The notes under the pieces: model-generated
Told to the model about the DNA's origin: nothing
Seen by the model: the letters and a program-made list of their open reading frames with translations, nothing else
The model's database searches: none
Position numbers and translations under genes: made by a program
In this document: piece after piece, positions 1-10,287 of the stretch
How the letters are laid out: each line of letters starts with the position of its first letter
Position numbering within the stretch: the stretch's first letter is position 1
Origin: Klebsiella quasipneumoniae subsp. quasipneumoniae
GTDB lineage: Bacteria > Pseudomonadota > Gammaproteobacteria > Enterobacterales > Enterobacteriaceae
Reading direction: 5' to 3'
Assembly (NCBI RefSeq): GCF_020525925.1
Contig: NZ_CP084876.1
Coordinates: 1,550,001-1,614,000, forward strand
Length of the DNA stretch: 64,000 bases

Positions 1-32
1 GAAAATTTGATCGAGTGCTGATTTCTTCATCG

Positions 33-62
33 GAAGAAATAATCACGCGGCTTGATGCCGCG
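33..62 (-). terminator. Intrinsic terminator of ubiG
   Basis: On the minus strand the stem CGCGGC / GCCGCG (46-51 and 57-62, loop of five) is followed by the T-rich stretch TGATTATTTCTTC. It lies 28 bp past the ubiG stop. A second perfect inverted repeat (ATTTCTTC / GAAGAAAT, 21-28 and 33-40) follows directly and overlaps the T-rich tail. Confidence 0.6.
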
Positions 63-89
63 CAATCATCATAAGCGCAGGTGCTGACG

Positions 90-818
90 TCACGCTTTTT
101 TGGCGCTGGTATGCAACATATAGTTAACATCAACCCCCGGCGCCAACTTGAAGGTGTTGGTCAACGGATTGTAATGCAGGCCGATGATATGCTGCTCTTT
201 CAGAGAAGTCTGATCTACCCAGCCCAGCAGTTCGGCCGGCTTGATAAACTTTTTCACATCATGAGTGCCTTTGGGCACCATCTTCATGACATATTCCGCG
301 CCGACCACCGCCATCAGCCACGCTTTACCGTTACGGTTGATGGTGGAGAAGAAGACCTGGCCGCCAGGCTTCACCAGCCGCGCGCAGGCGCGGACGACCG
401 ACTGTGGGTCAGGGACGTGCTCCAGCATCTCCATGCAGGTGACGACGTCATACTGCTGCGGATGCTTCGCGGCATGTTCTTCAACCGTTTCCTGAACATA
501 CTCCACCTGAATTCCGCTCTCCAGGGCGTGCAGTTTCGCCACCTGCAGCGGCTCGGCGCCCATGTCCAGCCCGGTGACCGTCGCGCCTTCGCGCGCCATG
601 CTCTCGGCGAGGATGCCGCCGCCGCAGCCGACATCGAGGACTTTTTTACCGAACAGGCCGCCAGAGCGTTCGGCGATATAGCCCAGCCGCAGGGGGTTAA
701 TGCGGTGGAGCGGTTTGAACTCGCCCTCCAGATCCCACCAGCGCGAGGCGACGGCTTCGAATTTGGCGATTTCAGCATGATCGACGTTAGGGGCTACCGA
801 CGTTTTTTCGGCATTCAT
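90..818 (-). CDS. ubiG: Ubiquinone biosynthesis O-methyltransferase UbiG
   Basis: SAM-dependent methyltransferase that performs both O-methylation steps of ubiquinone synthesis, on the polyprenyl-catechol intermediate and on demethylubiquinol. It is a peripheral protein working at the inner membrane. The 242-residue product is close to the usual 240. The SAM-binding glycine motif VLDVGCGGG lies at residues 60-68, followed by the acidic residue of motif II (TGLDMG). Downstream motifs [13 protein letters not shown] and [11 protein letters not shown] are those of the UbiG family. It is divergent from gyrA, as in E. coli, with 146 bp between the start codons, so the two promoters share that space. 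Nothing is truncated. Confidence 0.97.
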   Translation of the reverse strand: MNAEKTSVAPNVDHAEIAKFEAVASRWWDLEGEFKPLHRINPLRLGYIAERSGGLFGKKVLDVGCGGGILAESMAREGATVTGLDMGAEPLQVAKLHALESGIQVEYVQETVEEHAAKHPQQYDVVTCMEMLEHVPDPQSVVRACARLVKPGGQVFFSTINRNGKAWLMAVVGAEYVMKMVPKGTHDVKKFIKPAELLGWVDQTSLKEQHIIGLHYNPLTNTFKLAPGVDVNYMLHTSAKKA

Positions 819-890
819 GGGCGCTTTTACTCCTTTTCTGTTCAGACCTGCGAGTATATCAGCAGCGCGCCATGAATAAACCGTATTGCT

Positions 891-920
891 TTACCTCTCT
901 TAGCGCGGCTGTGTTATAAT
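891..920 (+). promoter_or_regulatory. Predicted sigma-70 promoter of gyrA
   Basis: A perfect -10 box TATAAT (915-920) stands 18 bp behind a -35-like TTACCT (891-896). The predicted start near 927 gives a leader of about 37 nt before the gyrA ATG. E. coli gyrA is induced by DNA relaxation, and a consensus -10 region is part of that behaviour. Whether the same control holds here is inferred. Confidence 0.7.
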
Positions 921-964
921 TTGCGACCTTTGAATCCGGGATACAGTAGAGGGATAGCGGTTAG

Positions 965-3598
965 ATGAGCGACCTTGCGAGAGAAATTACACCGGTCAAC
1001 ATTGAGGAAGAGCTTAAGAACTCTTATCTGGATTATGCGATGTCGGTCATTGTTGGCCGTGCGCTGCCGGATGTCCGAGATGGCCTGAAGCCGGTACACC
1101 GTCGCGTACTTTACGCCATGAACGTATTGGGCAATGACTGGAACAAAGCCTATAAAAAATCAGCCCGTGTCGTTGGTGACGTAATCGGTAAATACCACCC
1201 GCACGGCGACTCCGCGGTATACGACACCATCGTGCGTATGGCGCAGCCGTTCTCGCTGCGTTACATGCTGGTGGACGGGCAGGGTAACTTTGGTTCCATC
1301 GACGGCGACTCCGCCGCGGCGATGCGTTATACCGAAATTCGTCTGGCGAAAATCGCTCATGAGCTGATGGCCGATCTTGAAAAAGAGACGGTCGATTTCG
1401 TTGACAACTATGACGGCACGGAGCGTATTCCGGACGTCATGCCGACCAAAATTCCTAACCTGCTGGTAAACGGCGCCTCCGGGATCGCCGTCGGGATGGC
1501 CACCAACATACCGCCGCATAACCTGACGGAAGTGATCAACGGCTGTCTGGCCTATGTCGACGATGAAGACATCAGCATTGAAGGGCTGATGGCGCATATT
1601 CCTGGCCCTGATTTCCCGACCGCCGCCATTATCAACGGCCGTCGCGGTATTGAAGAGGCCTACCGCACCGGTCGCGGTAAAGTCTACATCCGCGCGCGCG
1701 CGGAAGTGGAAGTGGACGCGAAATCCGGCCGCGAAACCATCATCGTGCATGAAATTCCCTATCAGGTGAACAAAGCGCGCCTGATTGAGAAAATCGCCGA
1801 GCTGGTAAAAGAAAAACGCGTGGAAGGCATCAGCGCGCTGCGTGACGAGTCTGATAAAGACGGGATGCGCATCGTGATTGAAGTGAAGCGCGACGCGGTA
1901 GGGGAAGTGGTGCTCAACAACCTCTATTCCCAGACCCAGCTGCAGGTCTCCTTCGGCATCAACATGGTTGCGCTGCACCATGGCCAGCCGAAGATCATGA
2001 ACCTGAAAGACATCATCGCCGCCTTCGTGCGCCACCGCCGCGAAGTGGTGACCCGTCGCACCATTTTCGAGCTGCGTAAAGCCCGTGACCGCGCGCATAT
2101 CCTCGAAGCGCTGGCCGTGGCGCTGGCCAATATCGACCCGATTATCGAACTGATCCGTCGCGCGCCGACCCCGGCTGAAGCGAAAGCGGCGCTGGTTGCC
2201 CAGGCGTGGGATCTCGGTAACGTCGCGGCGATGCTGGAGCGTGCCGGTGATGACGCCGCGCGTCCGGAATGGCTGGAGCCCGAGTTCGGCGTGCGCGAGG
2301 GTAAATACTACCTGACCGAGCAGCAGGCCCAGGCGATTCTGGATCTGCGTCTGCAGAAACTGACCGGCCTTGAGCATGAAAAACTGCTCGACGAATATAA
2401 AGAGCTGCTGGAGCAGATCGCGGAACTGCTGCACATCCTCGGCAGCGCCGACCGTCTGATGGAAGTGATTCGCGAAGAGCTGGAGCTGATCCGCGACCAG
2501 TTCGGCGACGAACGTCGTACCGAAATCACCGCCAACAGCGCTGATATCAACATCGAAGATCTGATCAACCAGGAAGACGTGGTGGTCACCCTGTCGCATC
2601 AGGGCTATGTGAAGTATCAGCCGCTGACCGACTACGAAGCACAGCGTCGTGGCGGTAAAGGCAAATCGGCAGCGCGCATTAAAGAAGAAGACTTTATTGA
2701 CCGCCTGCTGGTGGCCAACACCCATGACACCATCCTCTGCTTCTCAAGCCGCGGTCGTCTGTACTGGATGAAGGTCTATCAGCTGCCGGAGGCCAGCCGC
2801 GGCGCGCGCGGTCGTCCGATCGTCAACCTGCTGCCGCTGGAAGCCGATGAGCGTATCACCGCTATCCTGCCGGTCCGCGAGTATGAAGAGGGCGTCAACG
2901 TCTTTATGGCCACCGCCAGCGGTACCGTGAAGAAAACCGCGCTGACCGAGTTCAGTCGTCCGCGTTCCGCCGGCATTATCGCGGTGAACCTGAACGAAGG
3001 CGATGAGCTGATCGGCGTCGATCTGACCTCTGGTCAGGACGAAGTGATGCTGTTCTCCGCGGCCGGCAAGGTCGTGCGCTTCAAAGAAGATGCCGTTCGC
3101 GCCATGGGCCGTACCGCCACCGGCGTACGCGGCATTAAGCTGGCGGAAAACGACAGCGTCGTCTCGCTGATTATTCCGCGCGGCGAAGGCGCGATCCTGA
3201 CGGTGACGCAAAACGGTTACGGTAAACGTACCGCCGCGGCTGAGTATCCGACCAAGTCGCGTGCCACCCAGGGCGTTATCTCGATCAAAGTCACCGAGCG
3301 TAACGGTTCCGTGGTCGGCGCCGTACAGGTGGATGATTGCGATCAGATCATGATGATCACCGACGCCGGGACGCTGGTGCGTACCCGCGTTTCCGAAGTG
3401 AGCATCGTGGGCCGTAACACCCAGGGCGTGATCCTCATCCGCACCGCGGAAGATGAAAACGTGGTGGGGCTGCAGCGCGTCGCTGAGCCGGTAGACGACG
3501 AAGAACTGGACGCCATCGACGGTAGCGCGGCGGAAGGCGATGACGATATCGCCCCGGAAGCGGATACCGATGACGACATCGCCGAAGACGAAGAGTAA
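965..3598 (+). CDS. gyrA: DNA gyrase subunit A
   Basis: Breakage-reunion subunit of DNA gyrase (A2B2), which introduces negative supercoils using ATP hydrolysed by GyrB. It has 877 residues against 875 in E. coli. The catalytic tyrosine is Tyr122 in [10 protein letters not shown]. The quinolone-resistance region reads [13 protein letters not shown] with Ser83 and Asp87, both the susceptible-type residues. The GyrA box QRRGGKG, needed for DNA wrapping, starts at residue 560 and opens the C-terminal beta-pinwheel domain. The protein ends in the usual acidic tail rich in Asp and Glu. The gene is followed by a strong terminator and then directly by rcsC, a junction different from E. coli. Confidence 0.99.
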   Translation: MSDLAREITPVNIEEELKNSYLDYAMSVIVGRALPDVRDGLKPVHRRVLYAMNVLGNDWNKAYKKSARVVGDVIGKYHPHGDSAVYDTIVRMAQPFSLRYMLVDGQGNFGSIDGDSAAAMRYTEIRLAKIAHELMADLEKETVDFVDNYDGTERIPDVMPTKIPNLLVNGASGIAVGMATNIPPHNLTEVINGCLAYVDDEDISIEGLMAHIPGPDFPTAAIINGRRGIEEAYRTGRGKVYIRARAEVEVDAKSGRETIIVHEIPYQVNKARLIEKIAELVKEKRVEGISALRDESDKDGMRIVIEVKRDAVGEVVLNNLYSQTQLQVSFGINMVALHHGQPKIMNLKDIIAAFVRHRREVVTRRTIFELRKARDRAHILEALAVALANIDPIIELIRRAPTPAEAKAALVAQAWDLGNVAAMLERAGDDAARPEWLEPEFGVREGKYYLTEQQAQAILDLRLQKLTGLEHEKLLDEYKELLEQIAELLHILGSADRLMEVIREELELIRDQFGDERRTEITANSADINIEDLINQEDVVVTLSHQGYVKYQPLTDYEAQRRGGKGKSAARIKEEDFIDRLLVANTHDTILCFSSRGRLYWMKVYQLPEASRGARGRPIVNLLPLEADERITAILPVREYEEGVNVFMATASGTVKKTALTEFSRPRSAGIIAVNLNEGDELIGVDLTSGQDEVMLFSAAGKVVRFKEDAVRAMGRTATGVRGIKLAENDSVVSLIIPRGEGAILTVTQNGYGKRTAAAEYPTKSRATQGVISIKVTERNGSVVGAVQVDDCDQIMMITDAGTLVRTRVSEVSIVGRNTQGVILIRTAEDENVVGLQRVAEPVDDEELDAIDGSAAEGDDDIAPEADTDDDIAEDEE

Positions 3599-3620
3599 TC
3601 GTCCCAGGTAAATGTTCTGA

Positions 3621-3649
3621 AAGGGCCGGGTATTCTCCCGGCCCTTTTT
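3621..3649 (+). terminator. Intrinsic terminator of gyrA
   Basis: GC-rich stem AAGGGCCGGG / CCCGGCCCTT with a short TATT-type loop, then TTTTT. It lies 22 bp after the gyrA stop codon and 80 bp before rcsC, so rcsC probably has its own promoter. Confidence 0.92.
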
Positions 3650-3729
3650 GCATTAACATTGCGGCAAAGCCGGTTTACCGCTACTTTAACCCCATTCTGT
3701 TGAGTCCCTGACGGCCGAGCATCGCCACA

Positions 3730-6570
3730 TTGAAATATCTTGCCTCTTTTCACACAACCCTGAAGGTTTCACGTTATCTGTTCAGAGCGCTGGCGGTATT
3801 GCTGTGGCTGCTGATTGCGTTTGTCTCTGTATTTTATATCGTCAACGCGCTCCACGAGCGGGAAGCCGAGATCCATCAGGAGCTCAATCTCAACGCCGAT
3901 CAGGCCCAGCGCTACATTCAGCGTACGGCGGATGTGATTAAAGAGCTGAAGTACGTCGCCGGTAACCGGCTGTCGGCAGGGGATGCGGTAGCGCAAGGGC
4001 AAAGCGGCGATATTGCGATCCCCAGCTTTGAACCCCTGTATCCTGACTCCGACTGCAGCGCGATGAGTAGCGCCTGGCGTAATTCGCTCCAATCGCTGGC
4101 GTGGTTTATGCGCTACTGGCGGGATAATTTTACCGCCGCCTACGACCTTAACCGTATCTTTCTCATCGGCAGCGATAATCTCTGTATGGCCAACTTTGGC
4201 CTGCGTGACGTGCCGATTGAGCGCGATCAGGCGCTGAAAGTCCTGCATCAACGCATTGAGCAATACCGCAATGCGCCGCAAAACGAGCGCGGCAACAACC
4301 TGTTCTGGATAAGCCAGGGCATGCGCCCCGGGGTGGGCTATTTTTACGCCCTGACGCCGATCTATATGGCCAATCGCCTGCAGGCGATGCTCGGCGTTGA
4401 GCAGACCATCCGCATGGAAAGCTTCTTTACGCCGGGCAGCCTGCCGATGAGCGTGACTATCTTCGACGATAACGGCCAGCCGCTGATCTCCCTGGCCGGC
4501 GCGGAAAGCAAAATCCAGAGCGAAGCGAAATGGATGCAGGAGCGAATGTGGTTTGGCTACAGCGCGGGTTTCCGCGAGCTGGTGCTGAAGAAAAGCCTCG
4601 CGCCGTCCTCCCTGAGCATCGTCTATTCCGTCTCGGTAGACCAGGTGCTGGAGCGGATCCGTATGCTGATCATCAACGCCATCGTTCTCAATATCCTCAG
4701 CGGCGCGATGCTGTTTGCGCTGGCGCGGATGTATGAGCGGCGCATTTTTATCCCTGCGGAAAATGACGCTCAGCGGCTGGAAGAGCATGAGCAGTTCAAC
4801 CGCAAAATCGTGGCCTCCGCCCCGGTGGGGATCTGTATTCTGCGCACCCTCGACGGGACCAACATTCTCAGTAACGAGCTGGCGCACAACTATCTGAACA
4901 TGCTGACCCATGAGGACCGCCAGCGGCTGACGCAGATCATCTGCGGCCAGCAGGTCAACTTTGTCGATGTGCTGACCAGCAACCATACCAACCTGCAGAT
5001 TAGCTTTGTCCACTCGCGCTATCGCAACGAAAACGTGGCGATTTGCGTGCTGGTGGACGTTTCCGCCCGCGTGAAAATGGAAGAGTCGCTGCAGGAGATG
5101 GCCCAGGCGGCGGAGCAGGCCAGCCAGTCGAAATCGATGTTCCTTGCCACCGTCAGCCATGAGCTGCGTACTCCGCTGTATGGCATCATCGGCAACCTCG
5201 ATCTGCTGCAGACCAAAGCGTTGCCGAAGGGCGTCGATCGCCTGGTGACGGCGATGAACAACTCCTCAAGCCTGCTGTTGAAAATCATCAGCGATATTCT
5301 CGATTTCTCCAAAATCGAGTCCGAGCAGTTGAAGATCGAGCCGCGGGAATTTTCCCCGCGCGAGGTCATGAACCATATCTCCGCCAACTATCTGCCGCTG
5401 GTGGTGCGCAAGCAGCTGGGTCTGTACTGCTTTATCGAACCGGACGTTCCGGAACAGATGTCCGGTGACCCGATGCGCCTGCAGCAGGTGATCTCCAACC
5501 TGCTGAGCAATGCGATCAAGTTCACCGACACCGGCTGCATTATCCTGCACGTCCAGTGCGCGGGGGATTATCTGCAGATTAGCGTCCGCGACACCGGGGA
5601 GGGGATCCCGGCGAAAGAGGTATTGCGCCTCTTCGACCCCTTCTTCCAGGTGGGGACCGGCGTGCAGCGCAACTTCCAGGGCACCGGCCTTGGCCTGGCG
5701 ATCTGTGAAAAACTGATCAGCATGATGGATGGCGATATCGCCGTGGAAACGGAGCCGGGAATGGGCAGCCGCTTTACCATCCGCATCCCGCTGTATGGCG
5801 TGCAGAACACGCCGCAGATGACGGCGAACGGTTTCGCTGGCAAGACCTGCTGGCTGGCCATCCACAACACCTCGCTGGCGATGTTCGTCACCTCGCTGCT
5901 CAGCTATCACGGCCTTACGGTACGTCGTCATGCCGGAGAAACCCCGGACGCCGAGGATGTCTTACTCACTGACGATGAAGCGCTGAGCGGCTGGCAGGGA
6001 AGGGCGATGGTCATCTTCTGCCGTCGTCATATCGGTATTCCGCAGGAACGGGCCGCCGGCGAGTGGCTGCATAGCGTGACGACGCCGCATGAACTGCTGC
6101 CACTGTTGGGGCGTATTTTCCACGTCGCGCTGGCCAGTGCGGACAATAGCCGGGCGTTGATGGCGCCGGAGGCGCAGGCCGGCAATAACGACGACATGAT
6201 GATCCTCGTGGTCGACGATCATCCGATCAACCGGCGCCTGCTGGCGGATCAGCTGGGATCGCTCGGCTACCAGTGCGTGACCGCGAACGACGGGGTCGAC
6301 GCGCTCAACGTCCTCAGCAAGCAGCACATCGATATCGTGCTCAGCGACGTCAACATGCCTAATATGGATGGTTATCGCCTGACGCAGCGCATTCGTCAGC
6401 TTGGCCTGACGCTGCCGGTGATTGGCGTCACGGCCAATGCCCTGGCGGAAGAGAAGCAGCGCTGTCTGGAATCGGGGATGGACAGCTGTCTGTCCAAGCC
6501 GGTGACGCTTGACGTGCTGAAGCAAACGCTGACGGTATATGCGGCGCGGGTACGTAAAGGGCGGGAATAA
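3730..6570 (+). CDS. rcsC: Rcs phosphorelay hybrid sensor kinase RcsC
   Basis: Inner-membrane hybrid histidine kinase that starts the Rcs envelope-stress relay (RcsC to RcsD to RcsB), controlling capsule, motility and biofilm genes. The 946 residues show transmembrane segments near residues 17-38 and 313-335 flanking a periplasmic domain. Then come the phospho-acceptor His477 (TVSHELRTP), the ATPase boxes SNLLSNAIKF, DTGEGI and GTGLGLAIC, and a C-terminal receiver domain with Asp873 in VLSDVNMPN. The start is TTG (3730), chosen because the N-terminus MKYLASF then matches the E. coli protein. It converges on rcsB across 44 bp. Capsule control makes this relay especially relevant in Klebsiella. 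Confidence 0.97.
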   Translation: MKYLASFHTTLKVSRYLFRALAVLLWLLIAFVSVFYIVNALHEREAEIHQELNLNADQAQRYIQRTADVIKELKYVAGNRLSAGDAVAQGQSGDIAIPSFEPLYPDSDCSAMSSAWRNSLQSLAWFMRYWRDNFTAAYDLNRIFLIGSDNLCMANFGLRDVPIERDQALKVLHQRIEQYRNAPQNERGNNLFWISQGMRPGVGYFYALTPIYMANRLQAMLGVEQTIRMESFFTPGSLPMSVTIFDDNGQPLISLAGAESKIQSEAKWMQERMWFGYSAGFRELVLKKSLAPSSLSIVYSVSVDQVLERIRMLIINAIVLNILSGAMLFALARMYERRIFIPAENDAQRLEEHEQFNRKIVASAPVGICILRTLDGTNILSNELAHNYLNMLTHEDRQRLTQIICGQQVNFVDVLTSNHTNLQISFVHSRYRNENVAICVLVDVSARVKMEESLQEMAQAAEQASQSKSMFLATVSHELRTPLYGIIGNLDLLQTKALPKGVDRLVTAMNNSSSLLLKIISDILDFSKIESEQLKIEPREFSPREVMNHISANYLPLVVRKQLGLYCFIEPDVPEQMSGDPMRLQQVISNLLSNAIKFTDTGCIILHVQCAGDYLQISVRDTGEGIPAKEVLRLFDPFFQVGTGVQRNFQGTGLGLAICEKLISMMDGDIAVETEPGMGSRFTIRIPLYGVQNTPQMTANGFAGKTCWLAIHNTSLAMFVTSLLSYHGLTVRRHAGETPDAEDVLLTDDEALSGWQGRAMVIFCRRHIGIPQERAAGEWLHSVTTPHELLPLLGRIFHVALASADNSRALMAPEAQAGNNDDMMILVVDDHPINRRLLADQLGSLGYQCVTANDGVDALNVLSKQHIDIVLSDVNMPNMDGYRLTQRIRQLGLTLPVIGVTANALAEEKQRCLESGMDSCLSKPVTLDVLKQTLTVYAARVRKGRE

Positions 6571-6577
6571 CGGGGAA

Positions 6578-6603
6578 CTCCGTCTCGCCGGGGCGAGACG
6601 GAG
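6578..6603. other. Hairpin between convergent rcsC and rcsB
   Basis: Perfect 10-bp stem CTCCGTCTCG / CGAGACGGAG with loop CCGGGG. It has no T-run on either side, so it is not a canonical terminator, but it is the only structure in the 44-bp convergent gap. A second copy of the right arm (6639-6648) lies inside the 3' end of rcsB. Confidence 0.55.
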
Positions 6604-6614
6604 AGAGCGTAGGA

Positions 6615-7265
6615 TTACTCTTTGTCCGTCGCGCTCAGCGAGACGGAGGAGAGGTAGTTCAGCAGGGCGATGTCGTTTTCGACGCCCAGCTTCATCATCG
6701 CCGACTTTTTCTGGCTACTGATGGTTTTGATGCTGCGGTTAAGCTTTTTGGCGATCTCGGTCACCAGGAAGCCTTCGGCGAACAGACGCAGCACTTCGCT
6801 CTCTTTCGGCGACAGGCGTTTATCGCCATAGCCGCTGGCGCTGATTTTTTCCAGCAGACGAGAGACGCTTTCCGGGGTGAATTTCTTCCCTTTCTGCAGC
6901 GCGGCCAGCGCTTTTGGCAGATCGGTCGGCGCCCCCTGCTTGAGGACGATCCCTTCGATATCCAGATCCAGCACCGCGCTGAGGATCGCCGGGTTGTTGT
7001 TCATGGTCAGAACAATGATCGACAGATCCGGGAAGTGGCGCTTGATGTATTTAATCAGCGTGATCCCGTCGCCGTATTTATCACCGGGCATGGACAGATC
7101 GGTGATCAGCACATGGGCGTCCAGCTTCGGAAGATTGTTAATAAGGGCCGTGGAGTCTTCAAACTCGCCAACGACGTTCACCCACTCAATTTGCTCAAGT
7201 GACTTACGAATACCGAACAGTACGATCGGATGGTCATCGGCAATAATTACGTTCATAGTGTTCAT
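6615..7265 (-). CDS. rcsB: Rcs response regulator RcsB
   Basis: DNA-binding response regulator at the end of the Rcs relay. As a homodimer, or as a heterodimer with partners such as RcsA, it activates capsule genes and represses flagellar genes. The 216 residues contain an N-terminal receiver domain with acidic pocket DD (10-11) and phospho-acceptor Asp56 (LITDLSMPG). The C-terminal LuxR-type helix-turn-helix includes LSPKESEVLRLFAEG and TEIAKKLNRSIKTIS. It is nearly identical to E. coli RcsB by recall. It lies 15 bp downstream of rcsD on the same strand, so the two form an operon. E. coli also has an internal rcsB promoter inside rcsD. Confidence 0.98.
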   Translation of the reverse strand: MNTMNVIIADDHPIVLFGIRKSLEQIEWVNVVGEFEDSTALINNLPKLDAHVLITDLSMPGDKYGDGITLIKYIKRHFPDLSIIVLTMNNNPAILSAVLDLDIEGIVLKQGAPTDLPKALAALQKGKKFTPESVSRLLEKISASGYGDKRLSPKESEVLRLFAEGFLVTEIAKKLNRSIKTISSQKKSAMMKLGVENDIALLNYLSSVSLSATDKE

Positions 7266-7280
7266 GTATAAGGCTACCTT

Positions 7281-9938
7281 CTACAGCAAGCTCTTGACGT
7301 AAGCGTCAATGTCGCTGATATATTTTTCTATGCCTTGCGCATCCTTTTCGCGAATCAGATGCTCAAGCGTTTCACATAACTGTTTGCCGGGTATCAGATT
7401 AAGCATAGCAAATGCCCCTTTGAGGCGGTGGGCGGTTTGTGCCAGAGCAGCAAAATCGCCCGCTTCGATTTCAGTATACAATCTCTGAACATCATCCGGT
7501 ACCGTATCGGCAAACAGTGCGTAATAGCCGCTGGCATGGAGTTCGGCGTTACTCTCGTTTCCTGAGGTGGCGGGCTGAACCGCCTCCTCCGCCAGCTGCT
7601 GCTCAATAAGCTGCAGGATAGCCTCCTGCATCGCCGTGCTAATATTAAAGTTGACCCGCAGTTGGCCCGGGCCGATTTTGCGTATCCCAACCTCATCATC
7701 GCTTAAAAGCAAGCCCGAAGCAGTAAGATTAGACGGATTATCCGTTAAATACAGATCGAACGCTTGACTTGTCGCCCGATCGTCCGGCGTGATGCAGGAC
7801 GCCCCCCAGCTCTCCAGCTGGCGGGTGACAATCCGCCGCACTTCGCTGGAGGTCACATCCAGCAGGACGATAACGTCATCCAGCAGATGTTCTCCCGCCT
7901 CTGGCGCCTCTTCGCTGGCCGGCATTTTCAGATGCAGGCTATAGCGAGTCCCCAGCGACTCTCGCGCTTTGATGGTCAACTGCCCGCCCAGCTTGCGCGT
8001 CATGCGGTCACATAACCAGAAGGTGAGGGCGTTCGCTTTGCCGTACAGATCGCTCTGGGTCTCATTGAGATACGGGAAGTGCATATTGTCGATCTCGTTA
8101 GCCGAGACCCCGTTGCCGGTATCGAGAATGCGGAAGGTCAGGCGATCGCTGGCCGACTCTTCCTGGCAGACGTCGAGGGTGATCTTGCCGATCGGCGTGG
8201 TGGTGACGGAATACTGGATCAGCAGCACCAGCGTGCGCCGCAGCGCTTCACGGTCGCCATAGCGTTGCTCGCCGGCAGGCAGCGCGTTATTGATAAGCAA
8301 CTGCAGCCCCTTGCGCTTCATCGCCGGCAGCACCTCCGGTACGACGTCGTCGATCAGCTCCTGCACCGAGAACAGCGACTGGCTGGTTTTCCAGGCATCG
8401 CTTTCCAGCAGGTTAGCCAGCTGAATGTCATCGATCAGTGTGACCAGCTCATCGGCATGCTGCGCCAGCGTCAGGTTCTCCGCGCCGTCGAGCGCCGCTG
8501 CCTCGGCCGCCAGGTTCAGGGCGGGCTGCTTCAGGGCGCTGCCGATATGCTGCATAAAGGCCGCCCGGCCCTGCTGGTTTTTCTCATACAAGCGCTGGGC
8601 CTGTTTGAGCTTTTTATTGACCAGCACTTCGCGGTCCTGGTCTCGGATAATCAGGATCTGCGTGCGCGGCGCTACCTGGCTGCGATACTGGCGGATCTCA
8701 TACTGTTCGTTGTTGACGGTGGCCTGGATCACCCCCTGATGCTGATCCGCCATGTTGGTGATGTTCTGCAGGTTCAGGTGCGGAAGCAGATGGTCGGCAA
8801 TCGGGTTGCTGATCACCGTTCGGTTGGCTTCCTGATCGTGGACGAGCAGACCCAGCGGCAGCAAAGACACAATTTCTTCATTAATGGCGCGCAGTAAACG
8901 CAGTTCGCTATTGGCGGCGGAGGGGAGCCCGGCGCCCGAGGCGCTGCTGCGTCCTTTATAATGCCGAAAGGCGGTGAAACCGAACAGGGCCAGCGCCAGC
9001 AGGCCAATGTTAAGCAGCAGCGGCAGAAGAATGTTCTGCAGGGACTCCAGCAGCATGGTGCTCATCGGGACCGTCCACAGCACCTGCATACCGGTGGTGC
9101 TGATGTCGGTGGCGATGTCAATCTGCATGCCGTTGAAGGTGATCCCGATATGATCGCTAGCCTCTTTCTCGGGGCTGGCGGCAACATTTTGCGAGGGATC
9201 AGGCTCGATACGGAAGCTGTCCAGCGCCATGCCCGGCGGGATCAGATCGTTAATCGGCAGGTCGAAGGCGACCACTGTCGCCAGGTGTCCTGGCTGATTG
9301 AAGGTAGTACGTAACGTAAAGTAGTGCGCGTTCTGCCAGGCAAGATGGCGCAGCGGCGAGAAGGTCTCGCGCTCATCAAGGGTATTGGCCTGCAGCAGCA
9401 TTTCCGCGCGCCGTGATTCCACCACGCTGCTGATGGTTGACTCTTTAAAGCTTGAGGAGAGGTCCTTCAACGGCAGGGTGGAGATGAGAATCAGGCTATT
9501 ATCCAGACCATTGAGATAGTACATCGACCACGGAATGGTCTCCGCGCCCCACAAAATATCCAGATAATCGGACATTTTCTGCGTCATCTCGAGGGTCGAG
9601 CTGTCGTGGGAGCCAAAGATCAGGGCTTCGGTTTTACGTCGGGGCTTCTCCAGATAGTACACGTCCTGCTTTAAACGCGTCTCCTGCAGGCCGCCGCTGG
9701 CGGTGTTGGAAGAGGTGGCGGCGATATTGTCGTAGATTTGCCAGGTGGCATAGCGCCAGGTATCAATGCGCTGGTGCAGGGCATGAGAGACATCAACCAC
9801 CTGATAGCTCTTCTCTTTCAGCCAGGCATTGACGGCGCTTTGAATCATCACCCCCATCGTCGCCAGCAGGACAATAACCATCAAAATGAAGAAGCGGCTG
9901 ATGTTGCCGGGGATCAGAGAGAATTTTTTCGGGGTCAT
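7281..9938 (-). CDS. rcsD: Rcs phosphotransferase RcsD
   Basis: Inner-membrane phosphotransfer protein linking RcsC to RcsB. The 885 residues (E. coli 890) have transmembrane segments at about 16-38 and 303-324 around a periplasmic domain. A kinase-like region follows that lacks the phospho-acceptor histidine of true kinases. The C-terminal HPt domain carries His837 in QTAHRLKGAF. The N-terminus is a few residues shorter than in E. coli (MTPKKFSLIPG). The Shine-Dalgarno before the ATG at 9938 is weak. It is first in the rcsDB operon, upstream of micF and divergent from ompC, as in E. coli. Confidence 0.97.
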   Translation of the reverse strand: MTPKKFSLIPGNISRFFILMVIVLLATMGVMIQSAVNAWLKEKSYQVVDVSHALHQRIDTWRYATWQIYDNIAATSSNTASGGLQETRLKQDVYYLEKPRRKTEALIFGSHDSSTLEMTQKMSDYLDILWGAETIPWSMYYLNGLDNSLILISTLPLKDLSSSFKESTISSVVESRRAEMLLQANTLDERETFSPLRHLAWQNAHYFTLRTTFNQPGHLATVVAFDLPINDLIPPGMALDSFRIEPDPSQNVAASPEKEASDHIGITFNGMQIDIATDISTTGMQVLWTVPMSTMLLESLQNILLPLLLNIGLLALALFGFTAFRHYKGRSSASGAGLPSAANSELRLLRAINEEIVSLLPLGLLVHDQEANRTVISNPIADHLLPHLNLQNITNMADQHQGVIQATVNNEQYEIRQYRSQVAPRTQILIIRDQDREVLVNKKLKQAQRLYEKNQQGRAAFMQHIGSALKQPALNLAAEAAALDGAENLTLAQHADELVTLIDDIQLANLLESDAWKTSQSLFSVQELIDDVVPEVLPAMKRKGLQLLINNALPAGEQRYGDREALRRTLVLLIQYSVTTTPIGKITLDVCQEESASDRLTFRILDTGNGVSANEIDNMHFPYLNETQSDLYGKANALTFWLCDRMTRKLGGQLTIKARESLGTRYSLHLKMPASEEAPEAGEHLLDDVIVLLDVTSSEVRRIVTRQLESWGASCITPDDRATSQAFDLYLTDNPSNLTASGLLLSDDEVGIRKIGPGQLRVNFNISTAMQEAILQLIEQQLAEEAVQPATSGNESNAELHASGYYALFADTVPDDVQRLYTEIEAGDFAALAQTAHRLKGAFAMLNLIPGKQLCETLEHLIREKDAQGIEKYISDIDAYVKSLL

Positions 9939-10287
9939 CTTGTGGCTGAACGACTCATCATTGTTTGTAAACAGGATGTAGCGCCAGAGTAACTGGCAAC
10001 AAAGCAGATGCTGCAGGCAGTATAAAGGCTAATGGCGTAAATCCATACTACAGATTGGCGCCAGCGGCGCGATACCGCCCAGGAATTATCTTAGAAACGA
10101 AGCGTAAATGAAACCGCGTCCGCAAGGCTGACAGCTAACGATATTGGCAGAAACAAAAGCGAAGAATCGCACGAAATAACAAGACATTGGCAGAATAAGC
10201 ACGAAAGGCGGCCTAATTGATTGATTAATAGTCGTTAGGGAATCATTGGCTGTAGCACAGATAAATTAAAGTTGTGTAAAGAAGGGT
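9939..10287. other. Non-coding rcsD upstream region
   Basis: About 350 bp of AT-rich sequence between the rcsD start and the 3' end of micF. I see no credible reading frame. It should hold the rcsD promoter (minus strand). An inverted repeat TTGGCGCCA lies near 10056, and short A/T-rich direct repeats such as TTGATTGATT lie near 10218. No factor-binding site could be assigned. Confidence 0.6.

Noticed and set aside
1..30. Possible start of a minus-strand gene (MKKSALDQIF) running off the window
   Set aside because: No Shine-Dalgarno precedes it, the ATG lies in the loop of an inverted repeat right behind the ubiG terminator, and only ten codons are visible.
1160..2725. 521-codon open frame on the minus strand inside gyrA
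   Set aside because: Antisense to a well-supported gene; His/Gln-rich composition is a mirror of GC-biased codons, with no start signals or family resemblance.
3769..5160. 463-codon open frame antisense to rcsC
   Set aside because: Shadow of rcsC with no family features.
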